From positions 620,001 through 684,000 of the forward strand of contig JAKUDP010000028.1 in assembly GCA_022570795.1 (NCBI GenBank): a DNA stretch of 64,000 nucleotides. Reading direction: 5' to 3'. Below the pieces are notes generated by a model. The model was not told where the DNA came from. It did no database searches and saw only the letters and a program-made list of their open reading frames with translations. Below, one piece after another: positions 33,980 through 48,068 of the stretch. Both the position numbers and the translations under genes were made by a program. This DNA is from Sphaerulina vaccinii. Its lineage: Eukaryota > Ascomycota > Dothideomycetes > Mycosphaerellales > Mycosphaerellaceae. The number at the start of each line of letters is the position of its first letter. The first letter of the stretch is position 1.

Positions 33980-36900
33980 CTTTATAGATCCTACTTATAG
34001 TATATAGTTCCTAGTTATAGTTATAGTTAACGCTACGTTTAGAACGCGTTTCGTACTAAAAGTACAAACTCGAGGTAGCTCTAGCAAAAGCGCGCCTATA
34101 GTAAAATTATAGTTCTTAGTTAAGGTTATAGTTACTATAGTAGTTATAGACCTTAGTTATTAGTCGAGTCGAGCTACCTTAATATAGCGAGACTTAATAG
34201 CAATCTGCTAGGCGCTTATAGTCTTAACCTATACGCGTCTATCCTTAATTATAAGTTGCTTTTTAGAGCTACTAATATAGATTCTTAAACCTAAGGTCGC
34301 TAACTAGAAGGCGACGCATTCTGCTAGCACGCCGACGTACTCTGCTAATAGTAGTAGGAGATTGCTAACAAGCTTTTAATAATCGAAGAAGAGCCTAACT
34401 TTAAGAATAGTTTTAACCTCCTCGAGTATATTACCTATAAGTATAATAACTTATTTAATAAAGACTATACTTAGATTACTTTCGCCGACGTAACTAGCAA
34501 GGAAGTTATATTAGAAGTCGCTCTTTTTAAGAGTCTATCTCCCTTTAAGCTTCGAGATATTACTAAAGTAGTACTAGAGGGTATATATAATATACTCTAT
34601 AATATCTTCTATAACTATAAGCTAGCTCTAAACTAGTTAGTAGTTATTTAGGAAGCTAACGAACTTAATTAATATAAGAATAAGAATATAGTCGCTTAGT
34701 GCAATAGACTCGAGTCTAAGAGAGATACTTTAAGTATTAAAAAAGAGATACTAAGTACTAAAAAGAACGCTTTAGTTATAGAGAAGAATGTAGCTACGAC
34801 TAAGGTATAGCAACTATAGGATATAATTAATAGAGAGCTCGGTAATATTATTAATAATAATAGTAAAGCTTTTATAGCCGAGTTAAAAAAGGATATAGAA
34901 GGTATTAAGTAATATAAGAACTTCTATAAGAATCTATCTAATAAACTATAAGAGAAGGTTAATTAATTAGAGGCTTAAGAAGCTAAGGCTAGTTAAGAAA
35001 CCTTACTCGAGCTTAGTATCTTATATAATAATATTATAAATATTACTTAGAAGAATAAGGAACTTAAGGAGTATATCTAGTAGCTCTCTTATTATAACTT
35101 AAGCCTCTTCTTATATAGCCGCCTACTAGCTAATAGTACTAGTACTAGTACTAGTAGTAGCGGCGGAGGCGGAGGTAGAAGAGATTCCTCTAAAGGTCGA
35201 GGCTACTATAACTTATACTTACGATCTAGACCTCGTAGCTACTTATTATACTTATTTTATATTAGATACTATAAAGGAGATATCTATAGTCCTAGTAGAG
35301 ATCTCCTCTAGTAAAGATATAGTCGCTATATTAATAATAGTAATACTCTAGGCGCCTAATCTAGCGCGTCGAACTTTACTTAGTATAATAATAGATAGGT
35401 TCTTACTATTAAAAGTAGTTGCGATATCTATATACTAGACAAGTTCGGCAATAATAGAGAGCTAGCCTTTAATAAGTAGATACGCAATATCGAGAATAAA
35501 GTTAGTAGTAGTACCTTCTATAATATTAATTTATTACTTGCCTATATTTATAGCCTTACTAAGCTAGATGTGTAGTAACTCCTTGACCTACGTATCCCCT
35601 CCCGCATTAATAAGTAGGCTACTATCGACTCTTTCAAGTCTCTTAATAAGATACTAGAGTATATAACCGAGCGCTATAGCTAGTATAACTAAGCTAACTA
35701 TTTATTCTACAAGTTGTTTATACTTAAGTAAGGAGATAAGGAGTTATTTAGTACTTACTATACTAAGTTCCAGAAGTGCCGCGCTTATATTTATCTTATA
35801 GCCGAGTCCGAGAAGTAGCTACTTAAAAGCTCTTTTAACTACTACTATAGTAATTATCTAATTAATAGCTCCGTATACTATACTCTTAAGGAGTTAATAG
35901 ATCGCCTATATAATATCTAGAATAGCTTCGCTTAGCTCGACGCGAACAAGCTAGCTCGTGCTAATAATAATAATAATTATAGTAGTAGAGGAAACTAAAG
36001 TAGTAGCAGAGGTTAGTATAGAGGTCGTAGAGGTTCTAATAGTAGAGGTAGTAATAATAATAATAATAGTAGCCTACTTCTATACTCCGATCTACTAAAG
36101 AAGTTTAAGAACCTAAAGCTACTTACTAATAATAAGTACTTTAAACTTATTCGAAGTAGTTACTACCTACGCTACTACGAGCATAGTTACTATAGTCGTA
36201 ATCTAGCTTGCGTCTTTAAAAAGTACTAGATGCTACTACGCGCTAACACTATAAGTACTAATAGTAGCTCTAATACTAATAATAGTAGTTAGGGAAATAG
36301 CGAGACCTCTACTTAAATATAATAAGTAGAGGTTATAATAAATTAATAAAGCTAAAGGCGCTTTCTACTACTATCTAAAAAGAGATAGAGATAGTAGAAT
36401 TACTAGGTATATTACTAGAGATTATAAAGTATATTATTATAGATAGTATAGCTAATAATTAGAATACTAGACTTTACCTTAATTATAAAGCTAACTTTTA
36501 TTATATTAATTTATCCTTTATATATAAATATAAATAATACTTTATTCTTATCCCCCTCGAACAAGCTAGGCGGCTCGGACTAGCTACTAGCGAACAAGCT
36601 TTAGTAGATATTAAGTACGTTGCAAAAATAAACTTTAATATTAGAGGCTACCTCGAATAGTTCTATACTTTTATTACTAAGCTAGATCCGGACTACGATA
36701 TAGTCCTTAGTCGTAGGTAGTTCGACTAAAATTAACTAAGTATTATATAGGTAGAAGGTAGAATAATACTAGACTCTACCTTATATAAAATTAACTATAA
36801 GTATACTTTAGTATAGAGCTTTCTAGCAACTATATATACTTATATATATAAGAAGAAAGCTATAGACGTAGATATACTAGATATTATAGAAATTAGCCTT

Positions 36901-39900
36901 ATAATACTATAACGTATATTATAATAGAAAAGTACCGAGATTTATACTATATAGATAGTCGGTTAGAATAAGTAGAAACAGATACTCTTAGATAGGCTAA
37001 CTACTTATACTATAAAGGTAGGGAAAGCTTTTACCTACTATAGTAGATTAGTAGCTATAGTTATTAATAAATATACTCGCTAGGTACGAGTATATACTAT
37101 AGCTATAGTAGAATACGAGAAGTTTATAACTAGTATAACGAACCTAACTATTTATAATATAGTTAAAGATATACTACTAAAGGAGTTCTAAGACTTTGTA
37201 GCCCTATTCGACTAGAGAGAAGTAGAAAAGCTTCTACTATATAGACCTAGCATCGACTATGCAATCAAGCTTAAGAACGGTACTATTCTACTCTTTAAAC
37301 GCCCCTACCCTATATCTTAATATAAGAATAAAGTTATTAAGAAGTAGATTAATAATTAACTCGAGAAGGGCAATATTTGCGGCTTAGTTTCCTCTATAGT
37401 AGTACTAGTTCTTATTATTAAGAAGCTAAATAGTAGTCTACGCGTCTATATTAACTATTATAGACTTAATATATTAATAATTAAGTTATAATATTCTATT
37501 CTATTAGTTTAAGAAACCCTAAACTATATTTTAGGTAAGGAATAGTTTACTAAGCTAGATATTATTATAGCGTTTAATTATATCTATATAGTAGCTAGGA
37601 ATATCTAGAAGACTATATTTACTACTCGCTATAGTTAGTTCGAATATATTATAATACTATTTAGAGCTTATAATATACTAGGCACCTTCTAGAGCTATAT
37701 TAATAATATATTATAAGACTTCTTCGATATATTCTACTCTATATATCTCGATAATTGCCTAGTATTTAGCGACACCTATAAGGAACATATTCAATACGTA
37801 TAGAAAGTAATATAGAAGCTTTTTAATACTAGATTATAGCTAGATATTAAGAAGTATAAGTTCTTTGTCTATAAGACTAAGTATCTTAGTATAATTATTA
37901 GCAAAGATAGAATATATATAGATTCTAAGAAAATTGCTACGATCGTAGTATAGGAGACTCCTACCTATATTAAGGATATATAGGCCTTCCTTAGCTTTAG
38001 CAACTTCTACTATAAGTTTATCGATAAGTTTAGCTATATTATAGTACTATTAATAGCTCTAACGAGGAAGGCTAGTAATAGTAAGGCCTTAGATAAGAAG
38101 GGCTATATTAAGTTTATATAGACTACTAAATATAAAAAGGCTTTTAAGGACTTTAAGTAAGCCTTTATAGCTAACCTAATATTAGAAATATACTATATAG
38201 AGTAGTAGATAGTTATAGAAACGGATGCGTCTAACTATATTACTATAGCTATACTTTTATAGCTTAACTCTATTACTAAGAAGTAGAAGCTAGTTATATA
38301 TATATCTAAGAAGATAAGTCCTATAGAGTGCAACTACGAGATCTATAATAAGGAACTCCTCGCTATTATTCTAGCCTTTAAAGAATAGCGTCTAGAGCTT
38401 ATAGTAGAGAGGGGAGAAGTAGATAGCAACTTCGAATACTTCGATAGTAATAATTATATCCGAGTACTATCTAACTATAAGAACTTAGAGTATTTTATAA
38501 CTACTAAGTAGCTTAATAGACAACAAGCCTATTAGGCTAAGTTCTTATCGTAGTTTAACTTTAAGATTATATATAGACCTAGCTTGCAAGGTACTAAACC
38601 TAATAGCTTAATATAATAATTCTAAAACCTACCTACTTTGCTAGATAATCTAAGGGTTCTATACTAATAGTAGATAATCCTTAGCTCTAATAGACTAGAT
38701 ATTATACTAAAAGTAGTAGCGATAAACCTAATAGAAGATAAGGATATTAGTAGTAACAAGATCGCCGATATTATAGCTATAGAGAATATAGATCTACCGA
38801 TAGTAATTAAATAGCTATACTAAGAGAAGCTAGTCTAATAAGCGCTTAAAGAACTATTACTTAGGCAGATAGCTAGTTTTCTTCGACAATACAAAATAGA
38901 TTAGATATTAGTAATAGTACGCGATTAGAGAATATATATTACTAATAGGTTCGGAGAAGCTAGCCTACTTATACTACTAATAGATTCTAAGATTATATAC
39001 CTAATACAAACCTTTATAATTAAGGATTGCTATAGTATATTAGCCGCTAGATACCCTAGCATTACGAAGATATTCGGCCTCTTAACGCGCTCCTATATAT
39101 AGCTATTCGTATAGTAGATAGTAAAGCGATTTATCTATAACTACAAAGTGTATAGAACTACAAAAGCAACTATTCAAGTATATAGTAGCCTACTTGCACT
39201 ATTACCTATACTATACTAACTATAGCAATATATTATAATAGACTTTGTTATTAAGCTACTACTCTCAAAGAGCAAGATTAATAGAGTAGTATATAAGAAT
39301 ATCTTAATAGTAACCTACTACTTAACTAAAGAGCGGCATACTATCTCTATATATCGGCTTAATACTTCTTATATTATATTAGTATTTCTTAAGAATATCT
39401 TTATAAGATATAGTGCGCTAGAGTCTATTATAATTAATAGAGGAACTAACTAGTTGTCGGCTTTTTTTAAGCGCTTCTATAAGCTTCTAGATATTAAGTA
39501 GAAACCTTTAATAGCTTTCTACCTAGAAATAGATAGATAGTCTAAGAATACAAATAAGGGTATTAAGTAGTATCTCCGAGCCTTCTATAACTATACTTAA
39601 AACAACTAGGTTAACCTTCTACCTATTAGTAAGCTAGCAATTAATAACTATAACTTAGAGACTATAGAAGTATTACCTTTCTTCGCTACTAGAGGATATA
39701 ATATAAGACTACCTATTATTAATACTTAGTCTAATATACTAGTACTTCTATATAAATAATAGCTAGATACCTAGGCTGCTAGCAACTTTAGTAAGTATAT
39801 TACTAACATTTATAAGTATACCTAGGAATATATATACTTAGTATAGGCTAGATAGGTAGATAATACTAATAGCGGCCGCATACTAGCTCTAATCTATTAT

Positions 39901-41001
39901 AAAGATAACCTAGTATATATAGCTACTTGCAACTAGGGTATAGACTATAATACTAAAAAGCTTAATTATAAGATCTCTAGGCTATATAAAGTTCTTTACG
40001 TTCTACTATATAATATATACTATATCGACCTTCTACTAGATATATAGAAGTACCCTATCTTCTACTCGAACTTCCTACAATCTGCCGACGACAACCCTCT
40101 ACCTAGTTAAACCTCGCCGGCCGACAGCCCTCTACTACTAATTTATATTTACCGAGAAGAAGATAATAGAGGAGACTTCGAGTATAAAGTAGAAGAGATT
40201 GTAGTAGTAGAAACTCGGAGGCCGATATATATATAGTAGAAAGAGCTTAGTAAGCAACTAATACCGATATTTAAGGTAAAGTAGGTTAGTTATAATAAGC
40301 TAATATAGGAGCCTAAAAGTTACTTCGAAAGCGCACCTAATAAAGTAGTATCTTTTTATATAAAGTTACTAAATAGTATATCTAATATACCTCTTTACCT
40401 ACTAATAATAGAAGTTAAGTACTTTGTAACTAGTCTAGAACTAGACTTGTATATAGATTCGTAACAAGTAACTCGCGCGTTAGTTAAGGTAATAGATTAG
40501 AAGTACTATATACTAAGTTTTTAAAAGAATAGCCTAGCTTTTATACCGAGTTTATACTTACTATAAGGCTCTACTACTAGCTTTAGTAGCTAAGATACTA
40601 TAAATATAAATATACTAGTAGACGCTAGTAGTTATATAGTAGATACTATTAACAAGCGCAATATTTTAGATTACAATATCTATATTAGTAATACTAACCT
40701 AAATATAATCGAAAGTAATAATATAGTCTTTACTAACTTAAACTTTATATTACTAGAAGAGCTTTTATATCCGATATAGAGTAGAGGTAGAGCCGGACTA
40801 ATTATAAAATAAGAAGATACTATTAGTACTTAGAAGGAATAGAATACAAAATATAGCTTAAATAATAATTTGAATAAAGAAGATAATTTGGATAATAGAT
40901 TAGATAATAACGTCGCTTTTATATATATAATACAAGTAGCTTAATATTATAGACATATATTAGAGCCTCTATAGATAGAGGCTATTTTAAGGAGGAGGTA
41001 G

Positions 41002-41184
41002 TATTACAACCTAATATCTACCTACCTACCTATATTTACTTATAACTATTATATATACGTAGCTAGGCCCGATGCGGCTAGCGCGCTTGGCGCTTTTTTT
41101 ATACTTACTCGTTCGCGCCCTCGCGCTCTTCTTAGATACTTTGTCTATAACCTAATTTACTATACTACTATTTATAATATTATA
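41002..41184 (+). repeat. 3' LTR of gypsy B
   Basis: 183 bp, the same length as the 5' LTR. Differences are C/T and G/A in both directions, showing that the two copies were mutated independently. Confidence 0.88.
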
Positions 41185-41489
41185 TTTATTTTTAACTTAA
41201 TTTTTAAAACCCTTATAGTATATTACTTAGAAAGCTTTATTATCCTAACTAATAATATATATATACTCCTAGAACTTGGCTATATACTCGGATATAGAAG
41301 CGGTCTATTTAAAATACTATATAATGTAGATAGTAGTACTAACTTTATTAGAGATTCTAAATAGAGTAGTTATCTAGCTTCTAAACTAATTGTACTTAGT
41401 AAAGATTCTATTCTTATTCTTATTATTATAGAGGTAGGATTCTAGGTATAGCTTAAGCTAGTATTTAGTATATCTATAAAGGAAGGTAG

Positions 41490-41576
41490 TATTAGAAGCT
41501 AGCTCTAGGAAGTATTAATAGTAGCTTTGCCTCTGCGGCTCGACTATAGACCCTCCTCTACTTTAGTACTACCTAT
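41490..41576 (-). repeat. LTR-like direct repeat of gypsy A, right copy
   Basis: Partner of 28010-28096, offset by exactly 13,480 bp without internal gaps. It retains GCGG where the left copy has TATA-like sequence. Confidence 0.55.
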
Positions 41577-42355
41577 AGGAGACTATATAAAATAGCTTGG
41601 TATCTAGTATTTATCGACAGACGCCTAGAGAGACCTTTTGGCTCTCTATCGAACTTACTTATTCCTTTTATAAAGCTTTCTATATATATATTACTTACTC
41701 TATAATAATAGATATTATTAGTATAGCTCTTTTTATAGATATAGAAATATACTCGACTTAATAGAGTTCGAGCCTATCTATATATAGTATATACTATAGA
41801 AATTTCGATATTATTATTTTCTCTAAAAATAGTAAAGTTATTATAATTACTATCTAGTTTAATAAGATTATAGATATAATAGTAGCTCTAGATAATACTC
41901 TAGAGCAACTAGTATTTAAACTATAGAATATAGATTAGTTATTACTTAGATTATTTATTTAAAAAATATTTACCTACTACTATAAGTAGATAGACTATTT
42001 ATTAAATAGCTTTTTAATAAGCTAAATATTTACTACTTTTATAGTATTTAAAGTATAATACTTCTTTAGAATATAGAGACTAATAATATTACTAATATTA
42101 TAGGTTCTACTAGTTTTTTTTTTTATATAAAAGTAGTCTACTTTTATATTAGTAGATATCTAGTTCGTAGTAATTATATTTTATAGAATTTACTAATTAT
42201 TATCGATCTTAATAGCGCGTCTAGCGCTCGAAATATACTAAGTAGTATAAGCAAATATTTCTACCTACTTTAGTATCGATAGCTTTAGATTAACTTACTT
42301 TATAGTATTATTATTCCTCGGTATATAAATATTATTTTTATATTTAGTAATATTA
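41577..42355 (-). mobile_element. outer-element coding remnant, part 2
   Basis: Minus-strand sequence that continues the degenerate frame from 48069 upward when the copia element and one CTATT copy are removed. It reads NITKYKNNIYIPRNNNTI, then SSARRAIKIDNN, with stops in between that could have been Gln or Trp codons. The protein family is not recognised. Confidence 0.45.
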
Positions 42356-42360
42356 CTATT

Positions 42361-42606
42361 TATTAGAAAGTATAGTCTATTTAGACTATCTAAGAAATAC
42401 TCTCTAGGGATTAGATTATATAATATAGGTTATATAATAGTAGGTTATATAACTTATCTAATACTCTATATTTTAGAAGGAGATACAACCTATATCTAAC
42501 TAATATAATTAATATAGTTAGTTCCTATCTAATACTTCTACTTCTATTATATATTAAGACTCTTTCTATATATTATAAGTATATATATTATTATTCTAAT
42601 TCGATA
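42361..42606 (+). repeat. 5' LTR of copia C
   Basis: 246 bp, TATTAGAAAG...TTCGATA. The two positions equivalent to the CACGTG palindromes of the 3' LTR read GTTATATAAT (42429-42438) and GTTATATAAC (42444-42453). Confidence 0.92.
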
Positions 42607-45600
42607 GGTTATAGGCCTAGGTTTATAGAAAAAGTATTAGGTAGTAATAGTTAGCCTTTTCTAATAGTAGAATACGAACCTATAATAAAAGAAGTAAAGA
42701 GAGACCTAAGATATACCTATCTATACTACTAAGAAGACTTAGAAGAACTCGGCATATTCTAGAAGTTCCTAAGAGTAGATAAAATAGAAAAGAATCTAGT
42801 AAGGTATACCTAAGAGAGTAGAGCTTAAAAGGTATAAAAAGGAAAAAGTAAGCTAGAGGCTAAAGTACTATTTTATATAGATAAAACTTAACCTCTATAC
42901 TAGAGTACTACTAATACTTTAGAAAGATATATTCCTCTAAGAAGAGACTATTTAAGTCTATCTATAAGTATAGATAAGTAGGAAGTATAGAAAACTATAC
43001 TAAGCTTATCTAAAAGAGAAGAAAGAGAGTTTTAGATAAGGAAAGTAGCTATCTAGAAACTACTACTTAAGTTATTCGAAAAAGTATTAATTTTCTAAAG
43101 TTTAGTTTTAATATTTTAAGTAAAATAGATTAAGAGTAAGGAAATAGATTTAGTAGAAGAGTAGCTATACTAATTCTAATATAAGAGAACTATAAAGCCT
43201 AGTTTAGAATAATAAGGATATATTTTATATCTAAGTAAGTAGAATAGGTTCTATTAGAGACTATACTAGATACTCTAGTATTAACTCCTTTAGAATATAT
43301 ATTAACTATATTATTAGACTCGCTAGATAGCTCTATTAAGAGAGTATCCTATAAGAAGTATAATATAGTAGCTTTCTATAAAATATATATCTATATATTA
43401 ATAGATAATTAGAAAGTAATATAGGAGATTAAGATAGTAAAGAAGCTCTAGAAATAGGCTAAAAAGAGATATAAGAGTAAGCTCTAAGCTATAGGAAGGA
43501 GTCTTCTCAAATAGTATACTATATTCGAGATATAAAATAGCTAGACGATTAATAAAGTATAGTAGAGCCTAAGTACTATTGCAAAAAGAGTAGTTATAAT
43601 CTCCCTATAGTTTAAAGAAATTAAGACTAAGAATAGAAAGATATAGTAACTTCTTATAGCTCTATCTAAGTCCTACTTAATAATTAGAGATAGTATAGAT
43701 CTAAAGTAGGATCTTAAGCCTTAGGATATCTTTAGAATCCTAAGAGAAAAATAGGAATAGATAATAGGCTAAGAGATAGCTATATTTGCTAAGAAAGGTA
43801 CCTAGGAACTACTAGCCTATTTCTTCTATAAAGAACTATATATCTAGAATAATTACTCTAGACTTAAAAAAGCAAAAAGAGCTACTAAGACTATAGTACT
43901 AAAAATAGAATACTAAGTTAAAAAAAGATACTTTCTATTAAAATAAAAAAGAGAATTTTTACTAGAGAAAGATAAACTTAAAGAACTAGTAAAGAAACTT
44001 AAACTTAAAGTATAATTCCTTAAAAAGAAATCTAACTTAAGTAAAAAGTATCTAAAAAAGGCTTTTATAATATAAGAAAATATAGAGTTACTAACTACTT
44101 TAGAAATATTTTAGACTCTATTAGAAGATAAGAATATAGATAAGGTAGCCTACTTAACTATAGATACAAAAAGCAAGTATAGGCTATTAGAATAGCTACT
44201 TAACTCTTATACTTCTATCTATATAACTAACTAAGAATTACTTTTTAGGGAATTAAAACCTTTTTAGACTAGAAAGTAGATTAAGGTTAGTAGTAGCTAC
44301 TTAATAGCTATATATATTAGAAAGGTAGTAATAGAAGAAAGAAAGAGGAAATAGATTATACTAAAGAATATTCTATTTATATCTAGTTTTAGAGTTAATT
44401 TTATTTTATAGAGTTAGTTTAGTAAGTAGTTTAGTATTTAACTACTAAAATTTATATTTATTCTACTTTTTAGAAAAGTAGTTATTTAAATAAAAATATC
44501 TAGAAAAGTACTATTTATTAAAAAAATTAATAAGAATCTAGTAGAAGCTACCTAGATATACTTCTTATAGGAATTAGTAGATAAAGTATATACTTTTAAT
44601 ATAGAAACTACCTAAGATAAGTAGAAGCTCTAGTATAGAAAGCTTATATATTTTAGAGAAAAAATAGTAAAATTTTTTTATCTAGTTTTAGATTTAAAAA
44701 ATAAAATTTCTATTCTAAAAGTATATAAGAAGTATAGAGTCTATACTATAGCTAAAATAAAGTAGTATAGAGAGAAAGAGATATAAAGAAAGCCTTATAG
44801 GCTAGCTCTTATATCTATTAATATCTATAGACTCCTACCTATTTTAAAAAAAGAATTTAAATAGTAGCTTAAAGTAGTTAATAACTTTTTAAAAAAGAAG
44901 TAGGCTTTCCTACTTTACTAGAAAGGAGATATACTACTTATTCTTTAATAATAGAAGAGGAAAGCTAAACTTTAATCTAGAAACCCTTTCTAAATAGTAT
45001 AAAATAATAGAGCTAAAAAGCTTCTTTCCTTACTAAAGTAGTAGAAGAGAGAAAATAGAATCTCTTTCTATACTACTAAAGTATATAACTCTATTTAAAA
45101 TAGAGTTATAGAAAAGTTAATTCAAACCTCTAAAAAGAGAGTATAAGTAATAATAAAGAACTCTAGTATACTAATTAAATTCTAGCTAGAAGTACTAAAT
45201 ATAAATATTATTATAAAAAATACTTTTCTAAATAGGCTAGAAATTAATAGTTATAAAGTATTACTTAAAAAAGTATTTTTAGAAAAGAAAGTTTTAGTAT
45301 TTTACTTTAGAGTATAGAAATATAAGTTAGTAGTATATATAAGCTCTAAATCTTACCTAACTAGAATAAAATTAAATAAGTTTATAAATAGAAATAAAAA
45401 TACTATATTTATTAGCTATATTCTAGAAACTACTAAAATATAGCTTTTCTAGAAGCCTAATATAGAAAATATTTACTTTTATAGTAATACTAAATAGTTT
45501 AAATATATAAAAAAAAAAATTAAAGTTAAATATTTCTAAACTTAATTAATTAAGTAGTACTCTAATTAGAAGACTAGTTAGAAAACTAAAAAAGTAGAAG

Positions 45601-47817
45601 GAGCTTATTAGGCCCTAGAGGCCCGATTAATATTACTTAAGTAAGCAACTACTATTTATATAGCTTAGACCTCTACTAAAGGATAAGAAGAAGTACTAGA
45701 GAATAGAAAATCTAGAAGAAGAAAACTCTAGAAGCTACTAGCTTTAGAAGGAGAAAATCGAAGTAGAGTAGCTAACTAATTAGCTACCTAAATCCTACTA
45801 AGAGACTAATAGAAATATATATAAGGAAGAATAACTAAATATTATATAAAATCTACTAGAAGTAAAAATATAATTCTAGAAGAAAAGAAGATCTATTTTA
45901 AATAAAAAGAAAAAACCTAAATCTAAAGCCTATAGTATAGTTATAAAGTAGGTCCTCTAAAAGAGGTAGAGAGATAAGGAAGAGGTTCTACCTAACCTAA
46001 AGTATTATAAAATATTTCTTAGCCTAATTAAAAAAAAAGGAAATTATATCTAGGAAACTTTAGTAGAAATTAAGAAAATTATATTTATAGTACTTAGACC
46101 TAAAATTGCTTTAAAGTAAAAGGTCCCTATTCTAAAGTTCTATAAAGAGGTAATATAGAATTCTAAATAGAGCTATATATAGAAAGAAGCAATCTAGAGA
46201 GAACTAGTAGCTTTAGATAGTAACTATACTTAGAAGCTAGTTATACTACTAAAAAATATAAACCTTATAATATCTAGATAGGTCTTTAATATAAAAAGAT
46301 TAATTAGTAGAGCTATTAAGAAGTTTAAAGTAAGACTAGTTACTAGAAGGTTCTCCTAGAAGTTTAAAATAGACTTTAAAAATATTTTTATACTAACTAT
46401 AAAATATAATACTTTAAAAGTATTTATAGTAGTTATTTATAAAAAGGACTTAGAGATATACTAAGTAGATATAAATAATATATTTATAGAAAGCTTTCTA
46501 AAAGAAAATATTTATATAATTCTACCTCTAGAAGTAGAGGTCCTACTAAACTAGGTTCTAAAAATTCTAAAAAGTCTCTATAGACTTAAGTAAGTAGTAA
46601 GAGACTAGAATAAACTCTGTATCTCAAAGCTAGAATAGATAGAATTCGATTAATTAGAGATTGACCTATACCTACTTATCTATAGAGAAAAAAGAATTAT
46701 AGTTCTAACCTATATAAATAATATACCTATTATAGTACTAGAGCTAAAGGATATTCTCTAGTTTAAGGAATAGCTTAGTAAAGTTATTAAAATTAAAAAT
46801 CTAAAGAAGCTAGAAAAGATTCTTAGAATAAAGATAATAAAAAATAGAGTTATAGAAACTCTAAAGCTTAATTAAGAATACTATATCTAAAAAAACTTTG
46901 CAAAGCTAAATATAACTAAGGAAAATACCTATCTAACTCTCTTACTAATAGATAGTTATAAAAGCTTTACTAAGGCAATTCTATCTAATAAGAGATATAC
47001 TAAATAGAAGTACTAAAGCTAGATAGGTATATAGATATAGCTAATAGTTATAATAAGACTAGATATTACTTTCGCTTTTAGTAGGCTAAGCTTATATATA
47101 GCTAATCTAATAAAAGAATATATAAATACTCTAAAGAAACTAGTAAGATACCTTAGGTCGTCCCTAGACCTAGAACTTATATTTAGAAAAGGTAGTAGAA
47201 GCTTTATTAGATATTTAGACTCTAACTATATAATAGATAAAATAGATAGAGTCTTAATTCTAGAATCTATCTTCTTCCTCTATAGAGTACTAGTATCTTA
47301 GATAAGTAAAAAGTAGAAGTCTATAGTAATATTAACTATAGAGGCTAAGTATATAGCTCTAAATATATATACTAAGCAATCTTAATTCCTAGTAGCACTT
47401 CTAAAGGAAATAGACTATATAGAGTTAGTAGAAAAATATTTTTTTTAACTACTTATTAAAGCAAACTCTAATATAGTAAATAAACTTAGACCTATTTAGA
47501 TTATAGAAGATAACTAGGTATCTCTAACTCTAGTTAAAAATATCTATATCTATAAAAGATTAAAATATATTAATATAGCCTATAATAATATTAGAAAAGT
47601 CTAGTAGTAAAAGAAGATAGTAGTAGTATATATTCTAATAAAAGAGATAGTTATAGATAGATTAACTAAGCCGAAGAATAGTCCCTAATTCTAGAAGTTT
47701 ATAAAACAACTCTAGCTTATATAAATAGTTCTTCTATACTTAATAAGTTATTAAAATTTAGAATAGAATATAAATACTAGAATATAAAGTAGAAGGACTA
47801 TCTAGCCTAAGTAGAAG

Positions 47818-48063
47818 TATTAGAAAGTATAGTCTAGTTAGACTATCTAAGAGATACTCCCTAGGGATTAGATTATATAATATAGGTCACGTGACAGTAG
47901 GTCACGTGACTTATCTAATACTCTATATCTTAGAAGGAGATACAACCTATATCTAACTAATATAATTAATATAATTAGTTCCTATCTAATACTTCTACTT
48001 CTATTATATATTAAAACTCTTTCTATATATTATAAATATATATATTATTATCCTAATTCGATA
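47818..48063 (+). repeat. 3' LTR of copia C, retaining twin CACGTG palindromes
   Basis: 246 bp with the same ends as the 5' LTR. It retains two copies of the palindrome GTCACGTGAC (47886-47895 and 47901-47910), 5 bp apart, an E-box-like element that may have served LTR transcription. Confidence 0.92.
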
Positions 48064-48068
48064 CTATT

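Larger units (their letters stand above)
33797..41184 (+). mobile_element. degenerate Ty3/gypsy retrotransposon B (7.4 kb)
   Basis: Two 183-bp LTRs (33797-33979 and 41002-41184) flank plus-strand gag-pol remnants. After a gag region with an RG-rich stretch and a CCHC-like remnant near 36160-36210 come RT signatures: HRPSIDYAIKLKNGTI (about 37246), SLRVYINYYRLN (about 37434) and YLDNCLVFSD (about 37742). These are followed by an RNase H TDASN (38221) and an integrase-end remnant AFYLEIDRQSKN (about 39513), derived from the usual FHPQTDGQ motif. Flanks are TTCGT (33792-33796) and TTTAT (41185-41189), identical if one C-to-T and one G-to-A change occurred. It sits inside element A. Numerous stops make it non-functional. 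Confidence 0.85.
28010..41576 (-). mobile_element. degenerate Ty3/gypsy retrotransposon A, split by element B
   Basis: Read on the minus strand, remnants run from gag (right) to integrase (left). There is a CCHC zinc-knuckle-like stretch near 33525-33481 (YRYSKKGYIKRDYY, with Cys codons turned to Tyr) and a reverse-transcriptase active-site remnant YLDNILVYTKRPL near 31300-31261. An 87-bp direct repeat at 28010-28096 and 41490-41576 flanks it, with TATTAGAAGCT at one edge, and may be its short LTRs. Element B (33797-41184) interrupts it. Without B, element A is about 6.2 kb, a normal size. Stop codons, mostly TAG and TAA, appear throughout, so it is dead. Confidence 0.7.
42361..48063 (+). mobile_element. 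degenerate Ty1/copia retrotransposon C (5.7 kb)
   Basis: 246-bp LTRs (42361-42606 and 47818-48063) and a perfect 5-bp target duplication, CTATT (42356-42360 and 48064-48068), define it exactly. The plus-strand interior has copia reverse-transcriptase remnants: KVRLVTRRFS (46327-46356, from KARLVARGFSQ) and TYINNIPIIVL (about 46708, from TYVDDIL...). RT lies in the 3' half, as expected for the copia order in which integrase precedes RT. Frequent TAG/TAA codons make it inactive. It is inserted into a minus-strand coding remnant of the outer element, which stays in frame when the copia element is removed. Confidence 0.9.
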
